A DNA stretch of 64,000 bases. It comes from Lunularia cruciata (Eukaryota > Streptophyta > Marchantiopsida > Lunulariales > Lunulariaceae). The stretch is taken from assembly GCA_948567375.1 (NCBI GenBank), contig OX419761.1, positions 5,644,501 to 5,708,500 of the forward strand, in the 5' to 3' direction. Under the pieces are notes generated by a model that saw only the letters and a program-made list of their open reading frames with translations, was not told where the DNA came from and did not search any database. Below, one piece after another: positions 43,300 through 55,965 of this stretch. The translations under genes were made by a program, and so were the position numbers. Every line of letters starts with the position of its first letter. Positions within the stretch are counted from its first letter, which is position 1.

Positions 43300-46200
43300 C
43301 ATCAGGACTTGTATTGAGAGTTAAATTTCATTTAACTTCTAAGCTGCATAGCCGCATGTGCTCTACAATCAGATAACTTCACCTACCTTTGACCCACTCG
43401 AAGCAGCGTAGATCATTTGATAAGCAATCATACTATATACTACAGCAGGTTGCAGAAGTCACAGATTACCACCTCCCATTGGATTAGAACATGGATTCCT
43501 CCTGTGCTTCCTAACGGGCAAGGGTTTGCAGCTCGAACAATACATCGGCAGCAATAGAAGCTCTCAACTGGTAGCGAGGAAGATGGCTGTATCATGAAGT
43601 GCCTTTTTCAAACTTATGTAGATAATTAGCTTCTGGAGACTATTCCAACTTATAAATTTACGTTGGGAGTAGTTGACCAGGAGACCAATGTAGCTAGTCA
43701 GGTCATGTACAGAAAAGAGGAGATATCAGTCTTGGACTAGAGCAGACAGGCATCGGGAAGAGAGTTTATCAATGCGGGTTTCTAACAAATGCCCAGAGTT
43801 GATGGCTTTCTTCCTGAATTTTAAGAGGTTGAAGAAAGCAAATAGTTTATGAGAAGCCTCTTATCAGGTTGGAAATGGAAATAAACTCGAATCTCTAAAT
43901 CCAGCAGATTTTTCTTGAGGTGATCATATATCCAATTCAGATCACAGGTTCTAATGATTAGTTTCTCTTTTAAAACCTTACACTTCTTCCATGTATGGAT
44001 CCGGAGTTTTAAATCGGAAGTTTGTGAGAGGATTCGCTCATTATACATGCCTGGTTCTGTTAAGATTTTCAACCCGATGAAGATAAAAGAATAGCACGAA
44101 AGGTGCTTTGCACCACTTCTGAGCGAAAAGAGGTGACTCAATTAATCCTGGTCCAAAAGTTACCATGAGATGTGTACAGTTCCAGTCCACGTAATTGAGC
44201 TCCATGAGCGGCATGCGACTCTATAAGTAGCACCAGTGCGCTTCAAAACTGGTAACTTGGAAGGCAGGAGTTCAACGAACATCTTTGCCGTGGCTCCAAT
44301 ATCATTTCTACTTTTGTACTTGTAGGCATTTGCACGTCATCCCTCATGGGAAAATGTAGCCGTGCTTCTAGTAATCTACATGCTCTTAATCTCTGGGTCA
44401 ATTTTCGACTATAGAAGATACTACTATGATCGTATGGATCAGGTGCTTCGAATCAATCTTGACGTATCCTCTATCCAGTTTCGAATCTTGCTGGTCCACA
44501 GAGCGATTCATGTCTTCCGATTATGTGCAAGAAGAAACAAAAGGTACAACTGCTGACAAAAATTGACGTTCTGTGTCTACCGCAGCACTGATTCACCACA
44601 GTCCCATGTTCTCTACATGTCGCACCTCGGAAATAGGTCATTGCTTTCCATTGAACTGTTTTATTGCAACCTTGCTTCTGCAATACATCAGGTATTCTTT
44701 CCCTGAGCATGCTGCATAGCTCACAGCATTGCTAGTGGATCCTGCACAGATCTTAATATAAGCAACTGATTGATGACAGGCTATGGCTAAAGTAGTAGGA
44801 TGATCACTTTCGATCACGGATCAGGTAAATCTAAGATATTGTGTATCGCTATTTTAAACTGAAGAAGCCTGGAAAGTTTTATCTTCAATCCTCGGAGCAT
44901 GGACAACAGTCTGGAGATTCGACCTTCGAACGGGTGCATCAGTGATCCTAGAATATCTCTGGATTAATAACGAATCTTCTTCAAGAAACTTTAAAGGCAA
45001 ATTAAATTCTGCGTTCAAACTCTTCGACATGATCATGAGTACTGCGTATCCATGGCAGGAATGATGAAATCAGCACTAGATTAAACATGTATAATTCCTG
45101 TTGTTGAGAATTGGTTATGAATTGCTCGTGATAATGACGGTCACGGGCAAATTCATAGATGCACAGCAATTGGCTGTATTGTCAACATCAGACCTTATAA
45201 ATATCTAACTACGGTAGAGTCCGCTGTACAAGTCCACTAACAGTTTTACTGAAGTCGCAGCATTTCTTTTTCCTTCAAATACTTCAGACACACAGTTGAC
45301 ATCAAGAAATTTTTAAGGAACTAGACAGGAAGGTGAAGAGCTTCTCCGCAGTGATGGGTTCCAATCAATGGACGCTCTTTTCTTGCGCTTCAGAAGAAAC
45401 TCGAGGATCCCCGGGTGGCTATCTTGTACTTGCTCTGTTACAAGATCGAATAAGTACGGGACATCCACAAGATCTGATTAGGGATGAACATGCACAGCTC
45501 TATATCGCCTTTTAGAAACTAGCCGCCTTGTTAGTTCGCCTGCCTGACTACCTACAGACTGTCAGTTTAGTGAATTGGGGGTTGCGTAGGTCACACTTTT
45601 GATCTAAAGGCGCTTCGGCGATGCCTCTGTCTGACGCAGTGCGTCATCCAGGTAGCCTGGGGACTATAGCTTTTGTTGGAAGTACAGTACCTGCATTTAG
45701 CCATGAACGGATTGACTGATGATCTTCTAGATTAAGTTCAGAATACTATTTACGAATATTTGAACCTTGGTCATAGTCGCAATGTAAGCATAAGGCAGTG
45801 TTTTTGCTGCTGCAATTCAAAAGAATGATTTCCAAGCCATGAGGAATCCATAACCTAAAGGTGCTACCTTGGTAAACAATCCTGTACTAGTATGTTTCAC
45901 TGTAGTATGAAAGCATGATATTACAAGATCGTCGAAGGTACAACAATTTGAATCCAGAGCATATATATACTTACTATGATGCGTGGTAATTATTGTTTGT
46001 ATCAATGACATGGACCGATGCCATCACAGGTAGTTCAAGATCGCCTTCAAGCATCACCTATGACGGAATGATCGAACAGAATGATGCTTGTCCACTTAAG
46101 ACATACTGGAACCTTTGCCATATATGCTCTGATGAACATCAAGTAGGAAGTTGCCAACATTATCCTGCGTAGTTGGCTGTACAATGTTGTGTTGGCATCA

Positions 46201-48300
46201 AAGGCAGCACTGCGGGTAGAAAGTGGGATATCATTCTTCGACCTTCGAGGATTTAGATTAGATCTATCAGCAGGTCTCAGGGACCTTAAAGTTTCCTGTC
46301 ACATTTGTAAAATCAAATTATTCATTGTATCTTTCAATGAAAGTAAGATGTTCCTGAACATCATCCTGACCATATACACATTTATAGTTCTACATCTTCA
46401 ACTTTTCTGGATTTACTGAACAGCGAAATCACGAGAACTTTATCGGAAGTTTCATGCATTCATGCGCACGTGAATGCACAGTACGATGCTTTGATCAAAT
46501 ACAAGATTATAGTGATTCAATTATCCAACTTTTACTTATACACATATGGAGCATCCCATGGATCGAATTCCTGCAGTCCCCGTTATCTCCACATGCAAAT
46601 ATGGAGATTCTAGACTTCAGGTAAGACCATGACTTTGATATTACTGGGACGCAAGCTGTGAACGACACATCTCCAAGGCGGATGCGGTAAACACTACCTA
46701 TATTGAGCTTTCATTGACAAACACTAATACGGTGAATTGCAGGCTACTGTGAAGTTTAGAATGAAATGTATTCCTATAACTAAGCAGTACAAATCTGGGT
46801 TTTCATATTCAACTGAGCACTTCGAGATGAAGCCATCACCGTGAAGGCCAACGTAGGTTCGGAGTAAAAATGCTAGTCTGAACTATATGGAGATGGCCGT
46901 TTCCTGATACAGAGTATATTGTGAAACTTTTCTTTGATGTCAAGTGCTCTTGTTCTACTTTCATACTGTGTTCAGTGAAGGATCGGTTATACACGATCCA
47001 TAATGGTGTGACTCGAGAATATATTCAATGGGCAGCAATTCAACCCTGATTCTGCTGTAATTGGCAGCAAAATCAGGTTGCTGACTTGTTAGCTCGGCCT
47101 CCAACTATTTAGTACGCAGCAACCCTGAAGGCAAGTTTATTTACCATCACCAAGCACGATTAACTCAGACTGCCATTTTAAACCATATCGTTTGTTTAAG
47201 CCATGAAATTGGTTTCTTATATCTACCTTGTAGACTGACATAAAGCTAGAGATATGCAGTCCGCTCAGCCTAGTGTCTGGTCGCACAGCTACTTGATTGC
47301 TCAAAACTTGCTCCCCCATCACTTCACAGAGGTCTCAATAGGTTGAATGTGCAGCCAGCTATTTTGTCGCTGCTCATGAACGTTGAACTTCTCGACTAGC
47401 CAACCAAGTTTGTGAATTCAGGCAGGTCGCAGTTGCTTTGGTTAGTGCACAATCAGCCCACCCGTATGAAAATATGCTGCCAGCTGCTTGATAGCTTCCA
47501 ATTTTCTTATTGATCAGAATTGAAATCTGTGCAGCGATTCAGTTCGACAGATATTGTTCATATTAGCTACAGAAGAATGCGTTGGTTGTTTACATTCATG
47601 CTTATATTAATGCACATACGTTCACTCAGTTAAAAGAATCTTTAGTTCAAAAGCAGTAATCAGTTCGCCAGATACTTGATCAGGTGTGTCGCGCACGCAG
47701 CGTTGATTAGGTCGGAAACTGTTCCGTCCGCTTGATCGCATGAAGGTTATCAAATCCTGGAAAATTGCCTGTGTCTTGGCGTGCCTGATAAGCAGGGTGG
47801 GAAAAGACGAAAGTTTGCTGTACAGAACCAGGGCTCTTTATGTTGCACCTACGGTTCTGAATCATATCTGAATCATATCTGGGACTCCGCAATTTGAGAG
47901 CAAGTCAAGTCATCAAAGGTTACGTGCTTGATTCGCCTCCTTTCGTACAGTAAGAGATCACATGCACAGACTCTTTTACACTAGATTCACTATTTTGTCA
48001 GGATTGGGCAGGCATACAGCGAGGTTACTGAAATGCCCCATGTTATATGATAATGATTGCATTGGACTTCGTTAAACCTTGATGCTGTGTTGAAGAAGCC
48101 ATGATTTTGACCAGCCAGCCTGGGGTGCTTATAATGTTTAACATCCATTAACATTGCCCCTCCTTGGTGTCCTCTATTCAGAACCCGATTATGTACTGTA
48201 TGTACGCAGAATTGTGGGAGGAGGTAACTGTAATGCCAGTTGGATCAGCTCGCGCCAAGACTGTCAGTCACGCTCTATGGTAAATACAACCGTGCAAGGA
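43300..48300. other. About 5 kb with no supportable gene
   Basis: There are many short frames, none assignable. An exon-like piece near 44330-44556 (plus strand, reading VAVLLVIYMLLISG) looks like a membrane segment but has no partner exons. A copia-like QNQVADLL word occurs near 47070. Neither is enough for a call. Confidence 0.35.
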
Positions 48301-51180
48301 CAACAATAAGAAGAGGGCGACGAAACTAAAAAGATTATATAATCTACCAGGACCAAGCATCATTTGACTAGACTAAGCAATGGCTACTTGACGAGTACTT
48401 GAGAAGAAAGATAAAAAGAGAAGCATTAACTTGAAGCAGAAGAAATTAGAAGTAGAACAACATTTTTTCATACTTTCCAGAATTTCCATAAGTACGTACA
48501 ATTTCTTTTTATCATGAGTATCCTAAGCATTTCATTCTTCTATATTGACATTTATTTGTTAATCCCACTTACAGGAATCAGTCTAATACACTTTATTTAA
48601 ACTTCAAACTATATTTCGATTGTTCTTCATCAGGTCCCTTTTCTTCTTCCACTAAAATCGAATATTACTCGTTTCTTCTAATTGCAAGAATCTTTGCCAT
48701 TTTTCACAATTTCTATATATTCATCATGTTTCCTTTGTCATGAACACCCTCAACCTTCCGTTTCCCCAAATTTCGCTATTTCCACTCTTTGGGGAATACC
48801 AATAGGCCTTACAATATCGAGTCTACTACATCAAAAAGTATAATAAAGATATGCTTTAAACCACGCTTCCATTATTCTCTTTCAAGTCTTCTTCTTCCTA
48901 CTCGAAACTAACATTAATCTTTGCTCATAATCATACTCATCTTAGCTAGTTTCTGTATTTCACTATGTCCGTTTTGTCATTAGCGTCTTTGAGCTTTCCA
49001 TCTTGTCATTCTACCTTAACCACCTTAATCGAAATTAGTGGAAGTGGGACATACGGACTTTATAGTGCAGAAAAGGGCGACCGCGTAGAAAACACGAAGG
49101 ATCAGGACAAGGACTTTTTAAGGACATATAAGGACAAGGACCTTGGAAAATTGGGTGTAGTAAGGTAAATAATGAAAATAGTTTGAAATATTATTTATTA
49201 ACCTCCGTACACGCAATTTCCCAGGTTCCATGTTCTCACTGAATCCATAAGTACTACTTTCAATATTTTCCTATGTATTTACATTTTCTTTTACAATTTC
49301 CCTGTGTACTCTTTTGTTTTAATTACAAATGAAAACTCTTATTACTTTTCCCTATTTCCATATAACATCCACTTGAATTTTTTTTTCAAATTTCTTTTCA
49401 TGAGCACACTTAGACATATTCTTCTCAAATCCAACCTAACAAAGATCCAAATTTCAAGATCTCTATTCATTTGTTGAAATCCCACGTTTCTTAAAGAGCC
49501 TAGTACTCATAACCTATGTTTAAATAGCAACTTCACCTTCGATCCTCTACATATACTTCCTTACATTCTCTATTAAATTCTACTATTACTACTTGTTTCA
49601 ATTAGAAGAATATTAATTTTTCAAAATTTTACTTAGCAGACAATAAGGTTTCTTCATACAAGAAAAATCTTAGTATACACCGAAGTTCTAGTTAATTGAT
49701 AACTATTTCAGTGGAAATCTAGAAAAGTTCATCTACTTCATGATATTGCTTTTCTATGAATAACTTTGTTGAGTTTTTTTTGTCTTTCAAAATTATTATT
49801 TATTATTAAATAATTTTAAGGTTTAAATGCAGAGTACAAGATGGTAATTAAAAATTAATTTTTATGCTATAAATGTTATTCCTGTTCTCTTTCCTTTGTT
49901 AGCTAGTGATATCTTTGAAACTAATAATCTCTACTATGCTTCTATCTTTAATGTAATTATATTTTTTTCACTTTCTTAAGTTAATTTTTTAAATATTTAT
50001 GCTAGCATGTACTAATTTTTTTTTAAGTTATTGATTCTTTAACTCTTCTATATCAGTTATTTACTATTTTCACCTATATGTGTCACTTTGTTATCTTTTA
50101 TCAGTTAAAACGGTTTACACTCTTCATTTAATGTAGGACTCTACAATACAACTTTACAACTAAGATTTCATTTATATTCTCATTCGTATGATGATAGGAC
50201 TAAATTTTAGTATCTAATTTATGAAATTACATATGATACAAAGTAAGATTCAAGAGTAATTTTTTTCTGGATATTTGATTCATTTTATCATATCTCATTA
50301 GGTAGTAAGATCTAACGTTACCTTAAGATCTAACACCATTATTTCCTTGTTCTATATTTTACTTTCAAAAAAATTGTTTCAAAGCATCTTACTTATGACA
50401 GTAGGATATTATAATCCATATTGGATGTCATTATTATCCATCCTTATATTTTTTTCAAATCATAACATTGATGCATAATACATAGGTAGGTGGTTGACTA
50501 TCATTTGCCTGAAATATTAGATTTAAAATCCTACATAGTGTTTTTAGATCAAAACATTTTCATCTATCCCCTTGCTCTCAGGTCATTCTTTTCTCTCTTT
50601 CTTTTTCGTATATTTCATATAATTCATATATTTCATGTGTTTTTTCATCTTTACAGTGTCCTAACCATAATTCCTTATATTTGTACCACCTCTCCTAGTA
50701 TTTTACTATCCCTTAAGTTTCTTCTACCCGGTTGAAGTATTCTCATCTTAGGCGTCCCATGAGCATACCTGGTTATTGTGAGTGTTACCGACTGCAAGTT
50801 GGTTTTGATTATTGATTATTTTCATGAATCCTTTTAGAACTACTGAATCTTTTGAAACCTCATAGCCAATAAAGGTCTGCTTCTATTCTATTTTGAAAAT
50901 TGAAATTTAGGGCGTTACATTTTCTATAAGTAAGTTTACCTATCTTATCTTATCTTACCTTACCTATAATATAGCACATTAAAAAAATTAAACCAAATTT
51001 GTTATTTAAAATATTTAAAGTATTCATAGCAAATTTCAAGATCAAATACATTGCATAGGGTGTAATTTTGGGATATTGCTAGGTCACAAATTGCAAAGTC
51101 TATATATTCATGAAAATTTAAACAAGTCACTTACAATTGCAAGTTATGTACTGTGAGATGCATTGCAAACCCATTACTGG
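48300..51180. other. AT-rich intergenic region
   Basis: Long T-rich and A-rich runs and simple words such as TATCTTATCTTACCTTACCT near 50940. No gene is seen apart from a dispersed repeat motif at 49067. Confidence 0.55.
49067..49195 (+). repeat. Dispersed repeat motif, copy 2
   Basis: GGCGACCGCGTAGAAAACAC followed by GAAGGAT (about 49076-49102). Next comes a short AAGGACA array, and then AAGGTAAATAATGAAAATAG near 49162, which parallels the tail of copy 1 at 40.1 kb. Confidence 0.78.
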
Positions 51181-51189
51181 AGAGAACTC

Positions 51190-51535
51190 TGAGTGCTTAG
51201 AAAGAATATGACGGGAAAGTTGTCGCGAAGTCCTCCCGTCATGTCCCAAGAAAAGAGACCGGGTCCTGTCTTTGTACAGATGTATATGATTTGATCGCCC
51301 TCGCCAAAATCACTCTCGCCGTTAAGTTGTTTTCTCGTGGAGAGGAAGGCCGGGAGATGAGCATGACATCCTTTTCCGGCCTCGTATTCAGCAGCCGGTG
51401 GTTAGGCAGAAGCCCATTGTTTTGGGGTGTTGCTATAAATCCAGTCGATTATCCTGGTGGTTAGGCAGAAGCCCATTGTTTTGGGGTGTTGCTATAAATC
51501 CAGTCGATTATCCTGGTGGAGGCTGTGAATTATAC
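51190..51535 (+). other. GC-rich island with hairpins, candidate structured RNA or inserted fragment
   Basis: About 340 bp of clearly higher GC lies inside very AT-rich DNA. Two 7-bp perfect stems are visible: GACGGGA (51210-51216) with TCCCGTC (51234-51240), and AGGCCGG (51347-51353) with CCGGCCT (51376-51382). A perfect 59-bp duplication follows. No open frame fits it, and I recognise no tRNA, rRNA, snRNA or organelle gene. Confidence 0.4.
51397..51514. repeat. Perfect 59-bp tandem duplication
   Basis: 51397-51455 is repeated base for base at 51456-51514 (starting GGTGGTTAGGCAGAAGCCCA, ending GATTATCCT), and the first 5-6 bases recur again at 51515. Identity of the copies implies a very recent event, or an assembly artefact. 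Confidence 0.97.
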
Positions 51536-51539
51536 AGTA

Positions 51540-53300
51540 ATAGGTAACCTTTTTGAAGATCTAGACTATTCATGGGATGTCTAAAATCACATTGGACCTT
51601 AGTGTACAATTTTAGGTAAATCTAAATGGAAATTTGAAGATTCTCTTTTTGGAAGAAATGATAAATCTCAAAGTACTTCACGTATACTTGACAAGTATAT
51701 AGTAATTCCTTGATAACATCTAAAGAACAGCACATTTTAGATTATCCAAATATAAATCAGATATCTCATTTACAGTCTCATATAAGGTTTACTTTCATGG
51801 TTGATATATATTTGATAGACACAGTAAATAAATCTATCCTTTTGTTAGGTAGGTCACATGCGCTAAACAAGATTACTTTGCTTGCTCATAACTTATTTCA
51901 TATAGAACTTGGATTCTACTAGATTAGTTGACAGAAAAACAGGTTTTATTGCCTGTTTGCATGTTACAATATATACACATTTATTTCTACCTGGTACTAG
52001 AACCAGCTAGAAAAATTAATATTATATTACATGACTCTAGGTATTTGAACTAGCAACCATCAACATCTCTCAACTTATATTTTTCTTGCGCAGACCAAAA
52101 TCTACCTATTTCCTTTGTTAGTTTTAAAAATATTTCTATATGTGAATAAAATAAAATACTACAAATCATGGATTTATCTGACAAGCTATACAATATTGGA
52201 CTTCATCTAGAAGTCAGGAATGCAACCAAAGTCTTATACATTATACATCCCCTTGTCCAGTAACATATTATGTGTCTTGATAACCATATAATATAGATAA
52301 TTATATATAAGTAAGAAATAAATCTATATTCCATTCTCCTAAACTTGGTTCTCTTTCCCAATCAAATTTCATGAGAAAATTATGGATGGAAAATCAAAAT
52401 CTAATTGTGGAATCTATTGTTTGTTAGACAGTATAATGGTAGGGGCCAATTTATGATAGGAGATTATATATTTTCCCTTAGTTAAAAAGGTAAATAGACG
52501 AGATATTTATTATCTTCGTAAAATGTGGATTTGGATTTGGATTCTTTCTTTACCATTATAACAATAGAATTCTATTGATGGTCTTAAAAGAAAAGAATCC
52601 GTTATGAAAATAAGTCTCTCAATTTCTGGTAATTAATCCTTGATTATAAACATTTATGAAAACTATGTTATAGTCAAATAATCTTAATTTTATAAATATT
52701 AGATGTAAAGATTTTTTCCAAATTTCTTTCTTATATTGCCAATTATTGGTAACTTTTTTGTCTGTTATTTCTACTATTTGAAAAAATGGTACTAATTTTT
52801 TTTCTGGAAAAAATGCAAATCTTAACCATTGTAAAACAGACACTTTGTATTACTCAATTAATACTTTGGTTTCTTAGGATTTTCCGTAGATTTTCCTTAC
52901 AGCAGAAAATTATAGCTATTATTATGATTATTTATTGCGATCTTTTTCTGTTTAGTGTTTTTGCTAGACTTCTTAAGCACATGACTATGTTTTTATCACA
53001 GCGGGGTTGTACTTCTTTTATCTCGTTCATTTAATTTCCATATCAATATCGATACATCAAAGGTTTCATTTAATACTTATTAATATTTATCACTACATCA
53101 AAGGTTTCATTTCATACTTATTAATATAAACGATAACTCTTATGACTCAAAAAACTTTCATCATTCAAGCTCTGAAATCAATATATGTTGAAATATAAAT
53201 GGAAAACCATTTTCATTTAGTCTAGAATGTGGATAATAAAATGAAATATCGTTATTTGCTTTCCATCACTCTAGAAATTTTCGCAATTTTGTGCTCATCG
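51540..53300. other. AT-rich stretch, no gene seen
   Basis: Very AT-rich with frames of 60-80 codons of low-complexity Phe/Ile/Lys content. I considered an organelle-derived insert but found no recognisable plastid or mitochondrial gene. Confidence 0.4.
53053..53134. repeat. 41-bp tandem duplication
   Basis: TACATCAAAGGTTTCATTTA (53053) recurs at 53094 as TACATCAAAGGTTTCATTTC, each followed by ATACTTATTAATAT. Two near-identical copies. Confidence 0.92.
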
Positions 53301-53309
53301 TTATAAATG

Positions 53310-53970
53310 ATAATAAATTTTTACCTTCCATTCCTACCCCGCTCCACCTATGGCAGATATAGACTTCACAGACTCCGTACTTGGCCGTCCCACTTGACCA
53401 ACTGCCAAGTTGGCAAAAAGAACTTAACCGAACCCCTTGAAGCTTTGACACAGCACGTCAGTCCTATGTGGCAATGGTTTCACAAACACGGTGGCAATTT
53501 GTAACACAGGAACATGGTTGCCAGCACAAACTCAAGCTATGCCAACTATCACCCATGGGTACCACGTCGGTCCTGGTAGCCCTTGGTGTGGGTTAAGTCG
53601 AAGTGCCGAATATGGGGTTCGGTTAAGTGTTTTGCTGCCTCTTATGGTACTGGAGGATAACCACGAAGAAGAACTCTTGTGGTGACTGACCACTACGCAG
53701 TTCAAAATCCAAATCACGTTGGCTGCGCAATCACGATCCTCATCAGGACTTCACGATTACCAGTCTCCAGAAATGACTCGTAGAAGCCTGGTTCAATAGA
53801 CACTTGTCTGACTAAAACCTTGCGAACTCTACAAGCAAGTAGCTTTGGGTTCATCTTCCTTGTGGTGCCTGATCTCATCTTGTAATGTAGAGTTCGAGAG
53901 ACTGGATGACTACTATCCGGGTTATCTTGCAAATTGTCTTGGTCGTCTTATTTAACTTTAAAGGCGATGG
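53310..53970. other. Moderate-GC block without assignable gene
   Basis: GC rises here and short frames exist on both strands (60-72 codons), but none resembles a known domain. It could be an old retroelement or LTR remnant adjacent to the Helitron-like element. Confidence 0.3.
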
Positions 53971-54853
53971 TAGTATACTATAGTAGGGGTAAATTCGTCT
54001 ACCGATGAATGGAACTCTATATTGACGGATGAAATTGAGATAATAGAGGGGGATAAAGAAGATGAACAGAGATAATGGACGAGGAATGCGAACGGGACAC
54101 GGACAACGGATGGAGACGAGAGTGATAGATAGAATTGGGTCGATGAGTCGATTGTCGTCTAATATGATAAAGATAAATATCTATATTAATGAAAATAAAT
54201 GAGAGATAACGGAAAATTATTATAATAAAGATAAATATTTATCTCAACGAATCGAAATGAGAGATAATGGATATTCATTATGGTAAAAATGAATATCTAT
54301 ATTAACGGATGGAAATGAGAGATAATGGACTAAGGACAAGGAAGGCAAACAGGGCAGGGATAACGAATGGAGACGAGGATGATAGATAAAATTGGGTCGA
54401 GAAGTAAATTGTAGTCTATTACGATAGAGATAAATATTTATATTAACGGATAAAATTAAGATAACAAACTAAGACGGACAAAATTATCCCTCGGGACAAA
54501 GACCACAAATGGAAATGAAGATGCTGGCCAAAATTGGAATGATGGCTGGAATAAAAATGACGAACAAAATTGGGATGATAGACGGAGACGGAGACGAAGA
54601 TTACACACGTCTTCATGGTTTTTTTCTAACTTAATGATGGATAAAAGGAAGATTGGAGGATGGAGGATGGATGGATAGAGATTGGGATAAATGACGGAAT
54701 CGAGGACTACACATATCTTCATGGGTTTTTCTACCTAAACGATGGATAGAGAGGGGGATAATGGATGGATTTAGGACTATGGGTGGGGATGGGGTTACGT
54801 TTGCCTTCGCGGGTTTCCTTTTTCCCCCGTTCATCATGCACGGGACTTACTAG
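53971..54853 (+). mobile_element. Helitron-like non-autonomous element with internal minisatellites
   Basis: The right end shows a near-perfect palindrome CCCGTTCATCATGCACGGG (54826-54844), then ACTTA, then CTAG (54850-54853) and host T. This is the Helitron 3' rule of hairpin plus CTRR inserted before T. The left end TAGTATACTATAGTAGGGG (53971-53989) resembles plant Helitron starts of the TCTATACTA...AGGGG type. Inside are purine-rich tandem units: a 250-bp higher-order repeat (GATAATGGAC at 54071 and 54321) and a repeat of about 107 bp around ACACA.ATCTTCATGG (about 54605 and 54711). No helicase or Rep protein is encoded. Confidence 0.65.
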
Positions 54854-54963
54854 TAAGTATGATAGGTCGACGTGACTGGTTCAGCATCTTGATTCAAGTG
54901 GGCTGCTGTTCTTTCTCTGGCTCGGAATGGCCAATGCAAGGGTTAGCAAAACAGATGGGGAAG

Positions 54964-54972
54964 AAACCCTAA
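54964..54972 (+). promoter_or_regulatory. Telo-box 1 upstream of E(z)
   Basis: AAACCCTAA, the plant telo-box core. In Arabidopsis such motifs are bound by telomere-repeat-binding factors that help recruit PRC2. It lies about 1 kb before the putative E(z) start; function here is inferred. Confidence 0.5.
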
Positions 54973-55049
54973 TCGTCACCAGCGGGATACCTCATGTAAC
55001 CTTAAATTTGCTAATTAAGGGGCATGCCCGTCGGCGCAAGATGTGACTG

Positions 55050-55058
55050 AAACCCTAA
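55050..55058 (+). promoter_or_regulatory. Telo-box 2 upstream of E(z)
   Basis: A second AAACCCTAA, 86 bp downstream of the first and in the same orientation. Two within 100 bp is more than expected from base composition. Confidence 0.5.
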
Positions 55059-55965
55059 TCATGAGCGCAGTTCATCCAAACTTTGAATCCTTGGTACATT
55101 GCGCTTACAACTGCAACCTAACTAGACTGACGAAGAGCTACAAACATCAGTGGCATATTGGCAAAGTCAGCATCCACTCAGTATGCTACTAAAGTTGATC
55201 ATCCACCAACGATATTTGACTGTTGTCTTTCTAGCGGAACGTAACAGGTTTGCAAATGCACACACTTTATGCATAGAGATCATGATTTGCAGTTCGCATC
55301 TCAACGTGGACGTCAGCACTTGCATTAGTTCGTGAATTGAAAGCAGACTTTTCTACCTGTTCATTGATACTGTGTTTATCAACACTACGATTAATGTGAG
55401 CATGTATATATTGCCAGTGTTGAATCTTGACTCTTGAACCTGAAATATCCAGTTCGCAGCGGCAACTAAGATTCTTATGAGTCGGACAAACTTCTAAACT
55501 TGAAGCCTGGTTAATGAACTCTAATTTATGATCAATTGTCCTCGATTGATCCTTCTTATTGCAGATAACACTGGGAGGCAACTACCTACTGACATCCCGC
55601 ATTCACGATAATAAAGTCAAATATTCTCGCCCGAAGTGTTTACTTCATGTCCAGTGTAACCGAGACTCGGGTAAGATATAAACTAACACCATATGAAGCT
55701 CTGGTTCAATTCTAATCTATCATTAAAGCTATAAATCTTATAAAATGCAGATGTCATCCTAGATTGATATGTGACGATTTATAACTGCATTACATTTCAA
55801 GATCATACTCTAGTTTACGGATGATAAATTTTCAATATCTCTGACGGTCCGTGTCCTGATTCTATGATCGTTTAAATAGAAATACATTCATGAAAGCCAC
55901 AATCATATGATTCGTAATGGTAATACTGAAAGTCATGCTGATCACTGTTCAGCTTGGATCTGCGC

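Noticed and set aside
44330-44556. Exon-like membrane segment (VAVLLVIYMLLISG... then NLDVSSIQF)
   Set aside because: It looks protein-like, but I could not find partner exons or name a family; too weak to annotate as a gene.
47040-47115. QNQVADLLARPP, similar to the end of a copia RNase H
   Set aside because: Only about a dozen residues, with no upstream copia motifs in any frame.
51540-53300. Possible plastid or mitochondrial DNA insert
   Set aside because: AT-richness is suggestive, but no organelle gene, tRNA or rRNA sequence is recognisable.
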